A stretch of 63,771 bases of DNA, taken from positions 1 through 63,771 of IMG/VR virus record IMGVR_UViG_3300027741_000060; one strand, written 5' to 3'. This document shows positions 44,560-53,790 of the stretch, piece by piece. The notes under the pieces were generated by a model, which saw only the letters and a list, made by a program, of their open reading frames with translations, ran no database searches and had not been told where the DNA came from. The stretch's first letter is position 1, and the number at the start of each line of letters is the position of its first letter. The position numbers and the translations under genes are program-made. This stretch comes from a virus.

Positions 44560-46101
44560 TTAATTATAATCAGGCGGGCGCGGTGGAAGGTCAGGTGGAC
44601 GGGGGTAGCCCAACTCGGTCAAGCTGGGCAAGCCACGACGCAGTCGTTCACGATTCACACGATCCCATACTGTGTTGTCATCCCCGGTGTAAGTGAGATC
44701 TTCATCTTTGGTGTTGCTGGCCAAAGATTGTTCAAATCCGGCCACGGATTGTTCAATGCCACCTCCGCCAAATGCAGGCAGGCCAATTTTGCCACTGCCC
44801 ACAATCTTGCTCATGGCCGAATCCAGGGTTGATCGGTCCACAGTGCCCCCAAACGCACCCAGAGGCGCAGGACCGGTCACAGCAGAGGGCAATTTCATTT
44901 CGGGGAAATTCACAGCAAACTCACCTTGTTTGGCCAAGCTGTTCATGCTGGCAGCCAGATTGCCCGAGGGCAATGCACCCTTGGCCCAGTCTGTGGCAGG
45001 ACCAGCACCAAATTTGCTGGCATTTTCCAAGAGGCCGCCCAGCTTGGCTGTGCCGCTGGAGGAAACTGATCCTACAACTTTTCCCAGGCTCGATGCTGCT
45101 CCGGATATGCCTCCCGAAGCAAATGCAGCATCAACCGAGGGAATTGACCCAGTTTTGATATCAACACCAGCTGCCGAGAGTGAAGATCCAAATTGACCTG
45201 CTGCCGATAAGCCACTGGACTTGAGACTGTCGAGTTTACCAGTCACCATGTTTTTGACATCACCAAGAGTGGCATCAGGTCCCAGTTGTGGCAACAACGG
45301 GGCATCCAACAGTTTGGCCAGCTTGAACTGATTGATTTTTTTGGGTTCGCCAGTATCACTTTCAACTTCGGCTTTGATGGCATCTATCTTGCTGGCAAAC
45401 GATGCCGGTACTCCGCCTTTGATTCCTGTCAAGTTGGCCAGGGCGCCCAAACCCCCTGACGCACCACCTGATGCAAATGCTGCATCAATGGCAGGCACTT
45501 GGCCGGTTTTGATATCGACTCCAGCGGCTGTGAGTGAAGACCCAAACCCCGAGGCCATGGACTCTCCAGATGATTTCAGTCCACCCAAGGTGCTGCCCAA
45601 TGAGCCTTTGATTCCGGAAATTTTGTTTTCCACATCCAGTCCACCAATGATACCATCAATCTTGGCTGTGATTGCCGGAGCTTGTGCATCTATGGCGGCC
45701 ACACGACCAGTGGCCACATCGACTCCGGCACCACTCAAGGCCGATTTGAAACTGCCCAAGGATCCGCCCAGTGAACTTTTGATACCACCCAAGGTGTCTC
45801 CCAATGATTTTCCATTGCCTGACAGGGAATCTTTGAGTCCGTCCAAGGAACCCAAGGGATTGCTGGTGACTTTGCTGAATCCGGTGTCAGACATCACCTT
45901 GCCCAACAAACTTTTCACAGGTTCAGCGCCTTGTTGAATAGCACCTGAATCCACCAGCTTGTTGTAATTGGCTTTGATCAAGTCTCCCTGAATCTTGTCC
46001 TGTAGTTGACTGTTGCCCAGGATATCTTGCACACCCTTGACCCCGTCCTTGCCGGTCCACACATTGGTGCTCTTCATCACACTTTCAAACAAACTGGCCA
46101 T
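44560..46101 (-). CDS. Repeat-rich virion protein of unknown function
   Basis: A 513-residue Gly/Ser/Leu/Lys-rich protein with three imperfect repeats. The best pair is FGSSLTAAGVDIKTGQVPAI, then DAAFASGG, against FGSSLSAAGVDIKTGSIPSV, then DAAFASGG; a weaker copy has ALSGAGVDVATGRVAAIDAQ. Between them lie helices with LGGLKSS. The C-terminus is Pro-rich (YPRPPDLPPRPPDYN). There is no transmembrane segment. Its position in the baseplate cluster suggests an internal hub or tape-like component, but this is inference. Confidence 0.8.
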   Translation of the reverse strand: MASLFESVMKSTNVWTGKDGVKGVQDILGNSQLQDKIQGDLIKANYNKLVDSGAIQQGAEPVKSLLGKVMSDTGFSKVTSNPLGSLDGLKDSLSGNGKSLGDTLGGIKSSLGGSLGSFKSALSGAGVDVATGRVAAIDAQAPAITAKIDGIIGGLDVENKISGIKGSLGSTLGGLKSSGESMASGFGSSLTAAGVDIKTGQVPAIDAAFASGGASGGLGALANLTGIKGGVPASFASKIDAIKAEVESDTGEPKKINQFKLAKLLDAPLLPQLGPDATLGDVKNMVTGKLDSLKSSGLSAAGQFGSSLSAAGVDIKTGSIPSVDAAFASGGISGAASSLGKVVGSVSSSGTAKLGGLLENASKFGAGPATDWAKGALPSGNLAASMNSLAKQGEFAVNFPEMKLPSAVTGPAPLGAFGGTVDRSTLDSAMSKIVGSGKIGLPAFGGGGIEQSVAGFEQSLASNTKDEDLTYTGDDNTVWDRVNRERLRRGLPSLTELGYPRPPDLPPRPPDYN

Positions 46102-46103
46102 GG

Positions 46104-46664
46104 TCAGGTTCCTCTCACAGGTGGTTGATAGGCGTCATCGTTGCAGAGATCAAGATATCTGCAGCTGGTGCCAGGCTTGAGGTATCCCATTTCCTCCAGT
46201 TGCGGTGCAGTGAGCTTGTATTTGCCAATGCCTTGTTCGGTCATGACATCGGCGGCTTGATCAGCTGCACGAGCTGCTGCAGCCAACAAACCTTGAACCT
46301 GTGCCGGGGAAAGAGGACCTACAGATTGTGTCACTGTGGTTTGTGCCACATAGTCACTGGCAGTGATGGCATTTTGCACAGGCACATTATTCAATCGAGG
46401 CAGGGCAGTGATGGTGGCGCCACTGTTGATGGCCACTAGAGGAGTATCGCCTACACCGGCTGTGCCGCGATCCAGTCGACTTAGAGCAAATTTCACCACA
46501 TCGTAACCGGGAGCTGAGATAGCATCTCCTGGTCGCAGGCCTGCCAGCGCACCAGCTGCAAACTGCTGATCAGCAATGAACTGAGCCTGTGCCACAGTGG
46601 TACCATCTGGTGCATCCACATAGAACAACTGCCCGGTCACTGAGAGAAATGTAAACTTGGCCAT
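46104..46664 (-). CDS. Baseplate-cluster protein of unknown function
   Basis: A 186-residue protein. It starts with a short beta domain (KFTFLSVTGQLFYVDAPDGT), then an Ala-rich helical stretch (residues about 15-45 and 120-150), and ends with a helix and a Cys-containing tail (QLEEMGYLKPGTSCRYL, DLC). I do not recognise the family. Spacing of two bases to the genes on both sides shows it belongs to the structural operon. Confidence 0.75.
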   Translation of the reverse strand: MAKFTFLSVTGQLFYVDAPDGTTVAQAQFIADQQFAAGALAGLRPGDAISAPGYDVVKFALSRLDRGTAGVGDTPLVAINSGATITALPRLNNVPVQNAITASDYVAQTTVTQSVGPLSPAQVQGLLAAAARAADQAADVMTEQGIGKYKLTAPQLEEMGYLKPGTSCRYLDLCNDDAYQPPVRGT

Positions 46665-46665
46665 G

Positions 46666-48213
46666 TTATGCTACTGTGGGTCCAGCTGTGATAGTGACTC
46701 CGGGCGGCAGATCCGGAGTGTTGGGAGGAGTGGCAGGTTTTCCAGGTTCTAGTGCTACTGATACTGCTACTCCGGTGTTGTGATAGGGCCAGGGTTCGTG
46801 AGTGGGTGCACGAGTCACTGTGCTTTGTAGTCCTGTGGCTTCCACAGACCAGCCAATGGCAGAATCATACACAGCTTCGGGCATGAGGTTCAACTGCAAG
46901 GCATCGGGTGCTGTGACTGATTCTGTGGCAGCACCGTTGAGGTCGATGCCCCCTGCGGCCAAGCTCAAGGCTGACCCACTATTCCAGGATCCCGAGGTGC
47001 TGACTAATGCCAGGCTGCCGTCGGCACGAATACCCAGCTTGGCCTTGGAGGCCAGGGTCATGCTGTCCGTACTGGAAATATTCACACTTGCCTTGGACTC
47101 CATGGTGATGTTGCTGCCAGCATGCACTGAAAATTTACCACCGGCAAAGATGTTGACATCTTCGTCGGCATGCAGATTGATGGTGCCTTGTGTACGCACA
47201 TTCACCGAGTTGGTGGCATACACATCCACTGTGCCTTCTTGACCAAACTCCAACCAGGTTTGACCGTTGGCATGAATGATGTACAAAAAGTTCCCGTCAT
47301 CACTCATGGTGATCTGATGACCAGTGGCTGTTCTCAAGCGTACCAAGGAGTCATTGCCCGAGATGTCGCCGTCGTCCATGACCAAACTGTGGCCGCCAAA
47401 TCTGCCAATCACTTGCAGATCCTGTGGTCGAACTTTGCCACTTTTGAGATCTGCTTTCAGGCTCTTTTGTGTTTGTCCCCCGAGATATATGGGCTTGCCG
47501 GGTGTGCTGAATCCATAACAAGCACTGGGACTTTCTCTCTGACTGGTGCTGCCAATGGGTCCGCGTTGCGTGTCGCTCAAGGTGCCTTGTTGAAACATGG
47601 CCGCTGCTACCACACCATGCACTGGTCTAGTTTGATCAAAAAACTTGGGATTGTTGAATATTTCTTTGTTGTTGGGATTGATTTCAGTCACAGGCAAACT
47701 ATCGGCGCCATCAAACAAACTGGCCTGGGTGGCATTGTCAGTTTTGTACTTGGCACTGGCGCCCACTGCAGGAATCATGTGTGTGATGCCAGGTTCAGGT
47801 ATGCAACCCAAATAGTAACCTTGATTGGGATCACCAGCAGCAAAAAAGCACAGCACCTGTACCCCAAGATCTGGAGGAGTAAACCACATGCCATAGCTGT
47901 GCGGATTGCTCTGTAGAAATTTACCAGGACTGTTGACTGCACCCTTGGTGCCTGTCACCGGCGGCGTAGATCCATAAAATGGCGACAGATATCTCACTGT
48001 GCGCCAGAGACTTTTGTTGGTGTCCAGTACCGATTGTCCCTTGGGCACAGGACCACTAAATGTTTCAATGTACACCTGCAATCGGCCAGCACGAGTGGGG
48101 TCAACATTGTTGACCACTGTGCCCACAAACGGACCGGATTCGGCTGCCGCGCCGCCGCGATTTAGTTTGAAGTCCTTGGGTTGGCCACGACTGCGCTGAT
48201 CATTATCTGACAT
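46666..48213 (-). CDS. gp5: gp5-like baseplate hub/needle protein without lysozyme domain
   Basis: A 515-residue protein with the parts of a T4 gp5 spike except the lysozyme. Residues about 25-130 form an OB-fold-like domain (FVGTVVNNVDPTRAGRLQVY, then DLGVQVLCFFAAGDPNQGYY), the usual gp5/VgrG N-terminal domain. Residues about 300-430 are a run of short beta repeats (NVRTQGTINLHADEDVNIFA, then GSNITMESKASVNIS), as in the gp5 triple beta-helix needle. The T4 lysozyme domain is missing. The C-terminus is Pro-rich. A role in the central spike is well supported. Confidence 0.87.
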   Translation of the reverse strand: MSDNDQRSRGQPKDFKLNRGGAAAESGPFVGTVVNNVDPTRAGRLQVYIETFSGPVPKGQSVLDTNKSLWRTVRYLSPFYGSTPPVTGTKGAVNSPGKFLQSNPHSYGMWFTPPDLGVQVLCFFAAGDPNQGYYLGCIPEPGITHMIPAVGASAKYKTDNATQASLFDGADSLPVTEINPNNKEIFNNPKFFDQTRPVHGVVAAAMFQQGTLSDTQRGPIGSTSQRESPSACYGFSTPGKPIYLGGQTQKSLKADLKSGKVRPQDLQVIGRFGGHSLVMDDGDISGNDSLVRLRTATGHQITMSDDGNFLYIIHANGQTWLEFGQEGTVDVYATNSVNVRTQGTINLHADEDVNIFAGGKFSVHAGSNITMESKASVNISSTDSMTLASKAKLGIRADGSLALVSTSGSWNSGSALSLAAGGIDLNGAATESVTAPDALQLNLMPEAVYDSAIGWSVEATGLQSTVTRAPTHEPWPYHNTGVAVSVALEPGKPATPPNTPDLPPGVTITAGPTVA

Positions 48214-48216
48214 TTT

Positions 48217-49896
48217 TTATCCTGGTTTTGAGTCTTTGCGCATCCATTGCGCAGGCAGTATTCTTCCTGCTACGGTATTGAATTTATCTGTCAATGGCGC
48301 CAGGGCTTGACCTATTGATGACAATACCGGTGGCGGGGTAAAATTTGCAGCACCAGCTGTGGCAGCGACACCGGCGGCAGTGGCAGTGGCAGCCACGGTG
48401 TTGTTCACAGCACCAGCGGGAGGGGCAAAATCCACATCGTCGTAGTTTATTTCACCGTTGTTGAAGGCCGGTGCTGCTTCGGCTTCGGCTCTGGTAATAG
48501 CTTCGCTTTCGGTCAACTGTGCTTCATAAGAATCAAGCACTGCTTGATCGTCTACACCTTCGCCACCAAAATTATCCGGTACTTCAGGAGCTTGTTTCAT
48601 CACAGTGGCCGAGGAAGTCTCGCCCAGGGCATTGTCGGGTGGCCGCCAACCAGCTGGTTGTGCTGATTTTGCACCTGGCCGTGCTTGATCCGAAGCCATT
48701 TGATCCTTGGCCGACGCTGGCAACAACAACAATTTGCCCTCCAGCGCCTGTTCAAATTTGCCCGCACGAAATGTGCTGATCACTTCCTTGGCAATGTAGG
48801 TGGCACTTTCTCTAGGCGGGCCACTTTTTAAAATAGTGGAATTGTTCATCAACCCAGTGGCAAGATCATAGTCGCTGGCGCGATTCCAGTTGATTCTAAA
48901 CAAGATTTGATAGGAATCAAAGTTGATGGTGCCATCTCGATTGAAGGGAGAAAATTCGGTGAAAGTTTCTGAAGTAACACCAAATGCAGCTTCGCCCTGT
49001 TGCATCCAGGCCGGATCACCAATGATACGCATTTTCACAGTGCCTTGATCTTTGGGGCTGTACAAATAGCTGGCCGCACTGGCACCAATTTCAAAAGCTC
49101 GACCAGCAGCACCTTGACTGCTTTCTTCGTTGGTACCGGTGTAGACCTGTGGTGTGACTTCGCGTGTGTCTACCAGTCGTTTGAGTTCAGGTGCCAGTTC
49201 AGGTTGGCTGAGATTTATATGATAGGCATAGTTGAACTCTTGTTCAAAGTCCAAGACCTGAGTGTTAAGGCCAGTGAACCAGTAGTCGTAGTTTTTGTGC
49301 ACACCTCGAAAGTTTCCCGCCGGAAAGTATTCACTCTGCATGCTGTTGATGCCATACGGAGTGACCACAAATTTCATGCGGTATGCATAGTCATTTCTTT
49401 TGTTGTCCACTTTCAGTGGTGTGGCAAACACTGAAATCTTGTACCAGGCCAGATTGCCCAGTGGTTTTTGTGGCCGAGGATCCTGACTTTCTTCATCAAT
49501 GAATACCCGAGCTTGATCACCAATATAGCTGCTGTTGCGCATGATCATGTCAATCACTTGCACAATCTGAGTTCCTGCGTTGATATTCCAGGTACGAGTT
49601 TTGGCATTGGCTGTTTGTGTGTCAGGATCTTTCTGCGCTGCAGCTGATTCACCATCCTGCATGGCTGTGGTGCTCCAGTCTTTTCGCATGTCAAAACTTT
49701 GTACTATGGTGGACTGTGCCAAGGTAGCTGGCACAAAAGCAATTTCGTAGATGTCAGCCACTTCTACCACACCAGTGCCTACCAACTGTTGTTGATAGGC
49801 ATTGAGCTCTGACATCAGGCCCTTGATGGCCGTGAGAGTGCTGGTTTGTTTGGCTGTGTTGACCTTGGGCGGTGCTGAAGGTGGAATGTTGGCCAT
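48217..49896 (-). CDS. Virion structural protein of the baseplate cluster
   Basis: A 559-residue protein. Residues about 40-330 look like a folded beta domain with YEIAFVPATLAQS, NLAWYKISVFATP and YRMKFVVTPYGIN; the C-terminal 200 residues are Ala/Pro/Glu-rich and probably disordered (TRAEAEAAPAFNNGEINYDD). It lies between gp5 and the next structural gene. The core has features in common with the protein at 49907-51442 (a segment of the type KFVVT-P-GI with a preceding IKF strand), so they may be distant relatives. The exact baseplate role is unknown. Confidence 0.8.
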   Translation of the reverse strand: MANIPPSAPPKVNTAKQTSTLTAIKGLMSELNAYQQQLVGTGVVEVADIYEIAFVPATLAQSTIVQSFDMRKDWSTTAMQDGESAAAQKDPDTQTANAKTRTWNINAGTQIVQVIDMIMRNSSYIGDQARVFIDEESQDPRPQKPLGNLAWYKISVFATPLKVDNKRNDYAYRMKFVVTPYGINSMQSEYFPAGNFRGVHKNYDYWFTGLNTQVLDFEQEFNYAYHINLSQPELAPELKRLVDTREVTPQVYTGTNEESSQGAAGRAFEIGASAASYLYSPKDQGTVKMRIIGDPAWMQQGEAAFGVTSETFTEFSPFNRDGTINFDSYQILFRINWNRASDYDLATGLMNNSTILKSGPPRESATYIAKEVISTFRAGKFEQALEGKLLLLPASAKDQMASDQARPGAKSAQPAGWRPPDNALGETSSATVMKQAPEVPDNFGGEGVDDQAVLDSYEAQLTESEAITRAEAEAAPAFNNGEINYDDVDFAPPAGAVNNTVAATATAAGVAATAGAANFTPPPVLSSIGQALAPLTDKFNTVAGRILPAQWMRKDSKPG

Positions 49897-49906
49897 GATT
49901 ATAATC

Positions 49907-51442
49907 TTATATTGGAAGAGCTGCTCCGTCGTCGTTGATCAGGTTAACATCAGTCCCTGCTGCAATAGCTGCCTGTTCTTTCATGGGCAAGTCTTTTACC
50001 AGAACCGGTGGAGGTGGTGGCGATGTAGGCGGAGTAGCAGTGGTTAGTCTACCAGTGTCCTCGGGTGCTGGTTCAGCTGTGGATACCCCGGTGCCTTCCA
50101 ACAAATCCAACACAGTGAGTCCAGCCAGTTCCATGGACGAATTGATGGTTCCGCGATTGGTACTCATGCCCACATCGTAGGGTATGCACACGGCTTCAAC
50201 TGAGTATTCCACCAGTCGATTGGCAATGCGAAACTTGATGTTTTTTATTTTGAAAGGAAAAAACTTTTCCACCACAGCAGATCGATCAGTGACCGAAGTG
50301 TTAGGGGCATGTGCTGCCACCAAGTTGCCTTGAGCATCATACCCGTAAAATCTAATCACCAAGCAAAATTGCGCCTGGCTATAGGGCAAGTTGACTTCGT
50401 TGTAGACTTCTTTTACTGCCTGGTAGAGATTTTCATACAAGGTGATGCCATTGGGTTCAGTCACTACAAATTTTATTTCAGTGCTGTTGTGTGCTGCCCG
50501 CGACCCTGACCCCAGCATTACACTTTTGATTTCCAGGTTGTCAAGATAATAGTCGTTGGGGAAGTAGGCATTTCTGCCCACTGAGCCAGGTGTGTTTCCG
50601 CTCACAGGAGCACCACCACTCTGCATCAGTAGCTGATCCCCGGCCAAATTAGGGCGTTGTGTTCTAGAATTCAGCACTTTTCCATAGGTTTCGGGCGCCA
50701 AGAGATACCAAGAAATGCTGTAGGTGTAACTGGCATACTGATCTAACACATTGGGCTTTGGTTTCACCGTGCCGGAAAATTTGTCTATAATCAGTTTGGT
50801 GGTGCTGCGAGTGCCCGACCCATCATCGCTGGTGGCACCCACACCAGGTTCACCACCGGCTGTGGGCGTTTTTCTATTGTCACTCGTTTGCTGAGCTGGC
50901 TGAGCTGGCTGAGCTGGTACACTTTGAGTTTGAGCCAGTGTTTTTGTAGGAGCGTCAGTGCCTGAATCTGCTGCGGGAGTACCACCTGCCAGCGTCGCTG
51001 CTTGATCTGCGGTTACCCTACCTGTGGCAGTTTCAGGTGGTGCAGGAGGATGTTGTGTGGCACCGTCCTCACTGGTGGCCACCGCAGCAGCCGCCGTTGA
51101 TGTTTGATTTTGTTTTGCATCAAACTCTTCTTTTTGTTTTGCTCCGTATAAATCTGATTCAAGAGTGCGAAGTTTGCTTTCGGCTTTGTCTAAATTTTCA
51201 TATGCTGGACTTGTTAAAAGTTGTTGCATCTTTGCATCTAGCTGATCTGCTTGCGCAAAAAGAGTTTTTGCTCCGGCTTGATCACCACCTCGGGCTTGTT
51301 TTCGAGCAGCAGACACTATTTCATCTTTTTGTGCCTCTAACGCCGCAAACTCTCGTTCGGCAGCACTTTTTGCAGCTTGTAACTGGCCCAAGTTGGCCTT
51401 AATTGCTGCTATTTCTTGTTCAATTTCTGCAACTGTTGCCAT
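49907..51442 (-). CDS. Virion structural protein with coiled-coil N-terminus
   Basis: A 511-residue protein. Residues about 1-110 are a clear coiled coil (ATVAEIEQEIAAIKANLGQL and a heptad-like continuation rich in Ala, Glu, Lys). Residues about 110-220 are a low-complexity linker with three PAQ repeats. Residues about 220-450 are a beta-rich domain (YTYSISWYLLAPETYG, EIKFVVTEPNGITLYENLY). The C-terminus is Pro-rich. It resembles structural proteins near the baseplate in marine T4-like phages; the linker makes it an extended protein. Confidence 0.8.
   Translation of the reverse strand: MATVAEIEQEIAAIKANLGQLQAAKSAAEREFAALEAQKDEIVSAARKQARGGDQAGAKTLFAQADQLDAKMQQLLTSPAYENLDKAESKLRTLESDLYGAKQKEEFDAKQNQTSTAAAAVATSEDGATQHPPAPPETATGRVTADQAATLAGGTPAADSGTDAPTKTLAQTQSVPAQPAQPAQQTSDNRKTPTAGGEPGVGATSDDGSGTRSTTKLIIDKFSGTVKPKPNVLDQYASYTYSISWYLLAPETYGKVLNSRTQRPNLAGDQLLMQSGGAPVSGNTPGSVGRNAYFPNDYYLDNLEIKSVMLGSGSRAAHNSTEIKFVVTEPNGITLYENLYQAVKEVYNEVNLPYSQAQFCLVIRFYGYDAQGNLVAAHAPNTSVTDRSAVVEKFFPFKIKNIKFRIANRLVEYSVEAVCIPYDVGMSTNRGTINSSMELAGLTVLDLLEGTGVSTAEPAPEDTGRLTTATPPTSPPPPPVLVKDLPMKEQAAIAAGTDVNLINDDGAALPI
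50891..50917 (-). repeat. Three perfect 9-base tandem repeats
   Basis: CTGAGCTGG occurs three times in a row on the plus strand, and encodes three Pro-Ala-Gln units in the linker of the structural protein. Such a perfect repeat can change copy number by slippage without shifting the frame. Confidence 0.9.
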
Positions 51443-51445
51443 GTT

Positions 51446-51745
51446 TTAGAACCCCAGTGTGGAACGCAGGGTAGTGATCTTGGGCAAGTAGATTCTCACG
51501 CCTGACCGAAAGTCCAAGGGCGGTGCTGTGAGTGTGTTGGGGTTGCGTTGATAAAACACCCACCACAGTTCAGCTGTGTCATAGAGGTCATGGGCCAACA
51601 AATCCGGACGATACTGATAGGTTTGATTGATCACAAACTGTTGATCGTCCGCAAGTTTGGGAATAGCACGATTGGTCATGACATCCAAGAAAAATTCACT
51701 GTACTCAGTGACATAATAAGGACTAGTAGAATTGTAAGTGGCCAT
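51446..51745 (-). CDS. gp53: Baseplate wedge protein gp53
   Basis: A 99-residue protein with the LysM-like gp53 pattern: YNSTSPYYVTEY, then YQYRPDLLAHDLYDTAELWW, VFYQRNPN and VRIYLPKITTLR. In T4, gp53 clamps wedge parts together next to gp25 and gp6. T4 gp53 is 196 residues, so this is a short version containing mainly the core domain. The ATG at 51745 forms a TAATG overlap with the preceding gene; a frame start two codons further upstream lies inside that gene. Confidence 0.88.
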   Translation of the reverse strand: MATYNSTSPYYVTEYSEFFLDVMTNRAIPKLADDQQFVINQTYQYRPDLLAHDLYDTAELWWVFYQRNPNTLTAPPLDFRSGVRIYLPKITTLRSTLGF

Positions 51746-53703
51746 TACCAAAATCCTCCACTTTTGAGCAATTTACCGTTGGCAAAATCTCGAACACTGA
51801 ACTGCTGACTCACTTGAGCACGACTTTGAATTGGCAACAGCGTGATATTGATATCCAACTTGGTGGGCACATAAGTGGGGGTGCCTAGGCCAAAGTTTGG
51901 TGTGGGCGGGGTAGATGGCAAAGCACCTTTGGTAAGGCCAGCATTTTTTAAGTTATTTAGAGCCCCTCCTAGCAACGCACCAAAAGCACCCACGCTGCTG
52001 TTGCCACCGGTTTGTCGGGGTCTGAGATTTTGCATGTCGGTTTGATTCATGTTGCTGCTGCCAGCGCGAATATAGTCCACATCACTGGGCAAGTTGTAGT
52101 CAAAGCTGGAGACCACACAGGGATTCTCGTTGAATTGATATTGGCCCAAGCCCGACAGATATACCAAGGGCGGGGGTGCGCCTCGTTGGGGGTCTTGACC
52201 ATAAAACATCTTGGTCACTGATCGAAAAAAGTGTATCACTGCCAGGAGATAGTTGGCTTCAGCAGTGCTTTGAGCTGTAAAAGTACATTTCAAATTCACA
52301 GCCTCCACATAGCTGTTTTGATAAAAATAGCCGCGATAGTTGCTGTGAGTGAGATCAGATTGGCCGTAGTTGGCACGGTAGCCCATGGAGATCTGTGGTG
52401 TATAAGGAAAAATCACACCATCTGAATCTGCCAAGGGTGCAAGAATTTCTCCTGGTGGGCGGGCCTGGTAGAGATATTCAGCTCTGGGTGCCAATCTCAG
52501 GCGTACTCGCCAGTCGCCATTGTTTTGTGTTTTTCTCTGGCCAGCAATGGTTTGTTGAGCTGCTGCTTGATTGGCCTGGGCCTGAGTCAATGCATTGCTT
52601 TCTGCCTCTGACGCACCACCATAGGATCCGTACAGATCTTGTTGTTCTTGTTCGGCTTGTGCAGCCAGTATGGCCTGTTGTTGATCATACAGACCTGCAT
52701 CTTCTTCAGAAGGCACATCACGAGGATACACTTCCAAGTCTGACGCAGCAATTTCCGCCTGAGTTATGCGTTCGCGTTCTTCCACGCTCACAGCCCGATT
52801 GGGATACACTGCTAGATCTTCTGCGGCAATTTGTTCTGCTGTGGGCGGTGGAGCCGGTGCCGGCTCTACACCATAGGCCGCAACTTCGGCATCAGCAGTG
52901 GCTCGTCTGTATTCTGCTGTGGAGGGCACAGGATCAGCAGCAGGTGTTACACCGCCTGTGGCCGCAGCACTTGTGCCCAGTTGAACTTCGGTTTGTTGAT
53001 TTACCTTGGTGTCTGCACCGCCAGGAGATTGAACTGGTGTATCCACTGAAGAAGTTGCGGTGGTAACTGTGGTTGTGGTTGTGGTGGTGTTGGGAACTGT
53101 GACTGTTGTGACACCACCACCAGATTCAAGAGATTTCTGTTGATTTCGTAACTGAGACTCTTCATCAACCAGTTTGCTTTGTTGAGCTATCCGTGCTAGA
53201 TTTTCTTCAGGAGTCAGGGGTGGCAAACCTTGCCGCTTGCGTGCAAAATTGCTGGGATTATCCCGGTTAAATTGATCAAGTTCAGCCTGTTTGGCATCCA
53301 GAGCTGGTTGCAGTGCCTGACTGGCAGGCGTGGGCTGTGATGGGTTAACAATGCGTGTGGTACTGCCACCACCGCTCACAGTCTCGGTACTGGTGGTGGT
53401 ATAGGTCATTGGTGTTTTGTTGCTGGGCGGGTTTCGAGCCTCAACATCATAGTTGACCGATTGCAGACCTTGATCAAATCTAGCAGACTCTTTTAATTCA
53501 GCAGCAGTGGGTGCTTGATAATCAACACCAGCAACTTTTCCACTGCCCACAACCAGAGCACCCATTTGACCATTCATGCCTATAGCATAGTTGCCAAGAT
53601 CAGCATCACCAATTCCGGCTTGAGTCAAGGCCGCATCCTCGCTGACACCTTGCTGCTTGAGTTGGTTGAATAATGCTGCTTTTTTTGCGTCGTAGCCGGC
53701 CAT
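51745..53703 (-). CDS. Virion structural protein, tail-tube- or baseplate-associated
   Basis: A 652-residue protein from ATG 53703; the frame stays open to 53751, but AGGAAA lies right before ATG 53703 and MAGYDAKKAALF is a natural start. The first 450 residues are low-complexity and Gln/Thr/Ala-rich with predicted helices. The last 220 form a folded domain: WRVRLRLAPRAEYLYQARPP, VIFPYTPQISMGYRANYG, and an ending FANGKLLKSGGFW that I associate with gp48/gp54-like or tube-associated proteins of marine T4-like phages. I am not certain which of these it is. It is the first gene of the late structural operon. Confidence 0.78.
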   Translation of the reverse strand: MAGYDAKKAALFNQLKQQGVSEDAALTQAGIGDADLGNYAIGMNGQMGALVVGSGKVAGVDYQAPTAAELKESARFDQGLQSVNYDVEARNPPSNKTPMTYTTTSTETVSGGGSTTRIVNPSQPTPASQALQPALDAKQAELDQFNRDNPSNFARKRQGLPPLTPEENLARIAQQSKLVDEESQLRNQQKSLESGGGVTTVTVPNTTTTTTTVTTATSSVDTPVQSPGGADTKVNQQTEVQLGTSAAATGGVTPAADPVPSTAEYRRATADAEVAAYGVEPAPAPPPTAEQIAAEDLAVYPNRAVSVEERERITQAEIAASDLEVYPRDVPSEEDAGLYDQQQAILAAQAEQEQQDLYGSYGGASEAESNALTQAQANQAAAQQTIAGQRKTQNNGDWRVRLRLAPRAEYLYQARPPGEILAPLADSDGVIFPYTPQISMGYRANYGQSDLTHSNYRGYFYQNSYVEAVNLKCTFTAQSTAEANYLLAVIHFFRSVTKMFYGQDPQRGAPPPLVYLSGLGQYQFNENPCVVSSFDYNLPSDVDYIRAGSSNMNQTDMQNLRPRQTGGNSSVGAFGALLGGALNNLKNAGLTKGALPSTPPTPNFGLGTPTYVPTKLDINITLLPIQSRAQVSQQFSVRDFANGKLLKSGGFW

Positions 53704-53721
53704 GAGTTTGTTTCCTATATT

Positions 53722-53729
53722 GTATTTAC
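53722..53729 (-). promoter_or_regulatory. Late-promoter-like motif before the structural operon
   Basis: The minus strand reads GTAAATAC at 53729-53722, one base from the TAAATA core of T4 late promoters, 18-26 bases upstream of ATG 53703. AGGAAA at 53716-53711 is the ribosome binding site. Confidence 0.4.
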
Positions 53730-53762
53730 CCAGAAAATAAACTGTGCACATAATGAATCAGG

Positions 53763-53790
53763 TTGACAACGCCCGATCATGTGTTATACT
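53763..53790 (+). promoter_or_regulatory. Consensus host sigma70 promoter for the gp55-like gene
   Basis: A perfect -35 box TTGACA (53763-53768) and a -10 box TATACT (53785-53790, one mismatch to TATAAT) are separated by 16 bases. The predicted start near 53797 gives a short leader before AGGAG (53803-53807) and the GTG start at 53816. The promoter sits in the 112-base gap between divergent modules. It implies that the host polymerase makes the late sigma factor mRNA early in infection. Confidence 0.75.

Noticed and set aside
44556-44563. Late promoter motif (TTAAATAC) before gp25
   Set aside because: It ends only six bases before the gp25 ATG, so a transcript start would fall inside the gene.
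44693-45937. Long plus-strand frames opposite the repeat-rich structural protein
   Set aside because: Pro- and Ser-rich translations simply mirror the Gly/Ser/Ala-rich minus-strand repeats.
50891-50917. CRISPR-like repeat
   Set aside because: It is a 9-base in-frame microsatellite without spacers.
52395-53066. A 223-codon plus-strand frame opposite the structural gene at 51745-53703
   Set aside because: It is antisense to a well-supported structural gene, and its Leu/His/Gln/Arg-rich translation mirrors low-complexity coding DNA.
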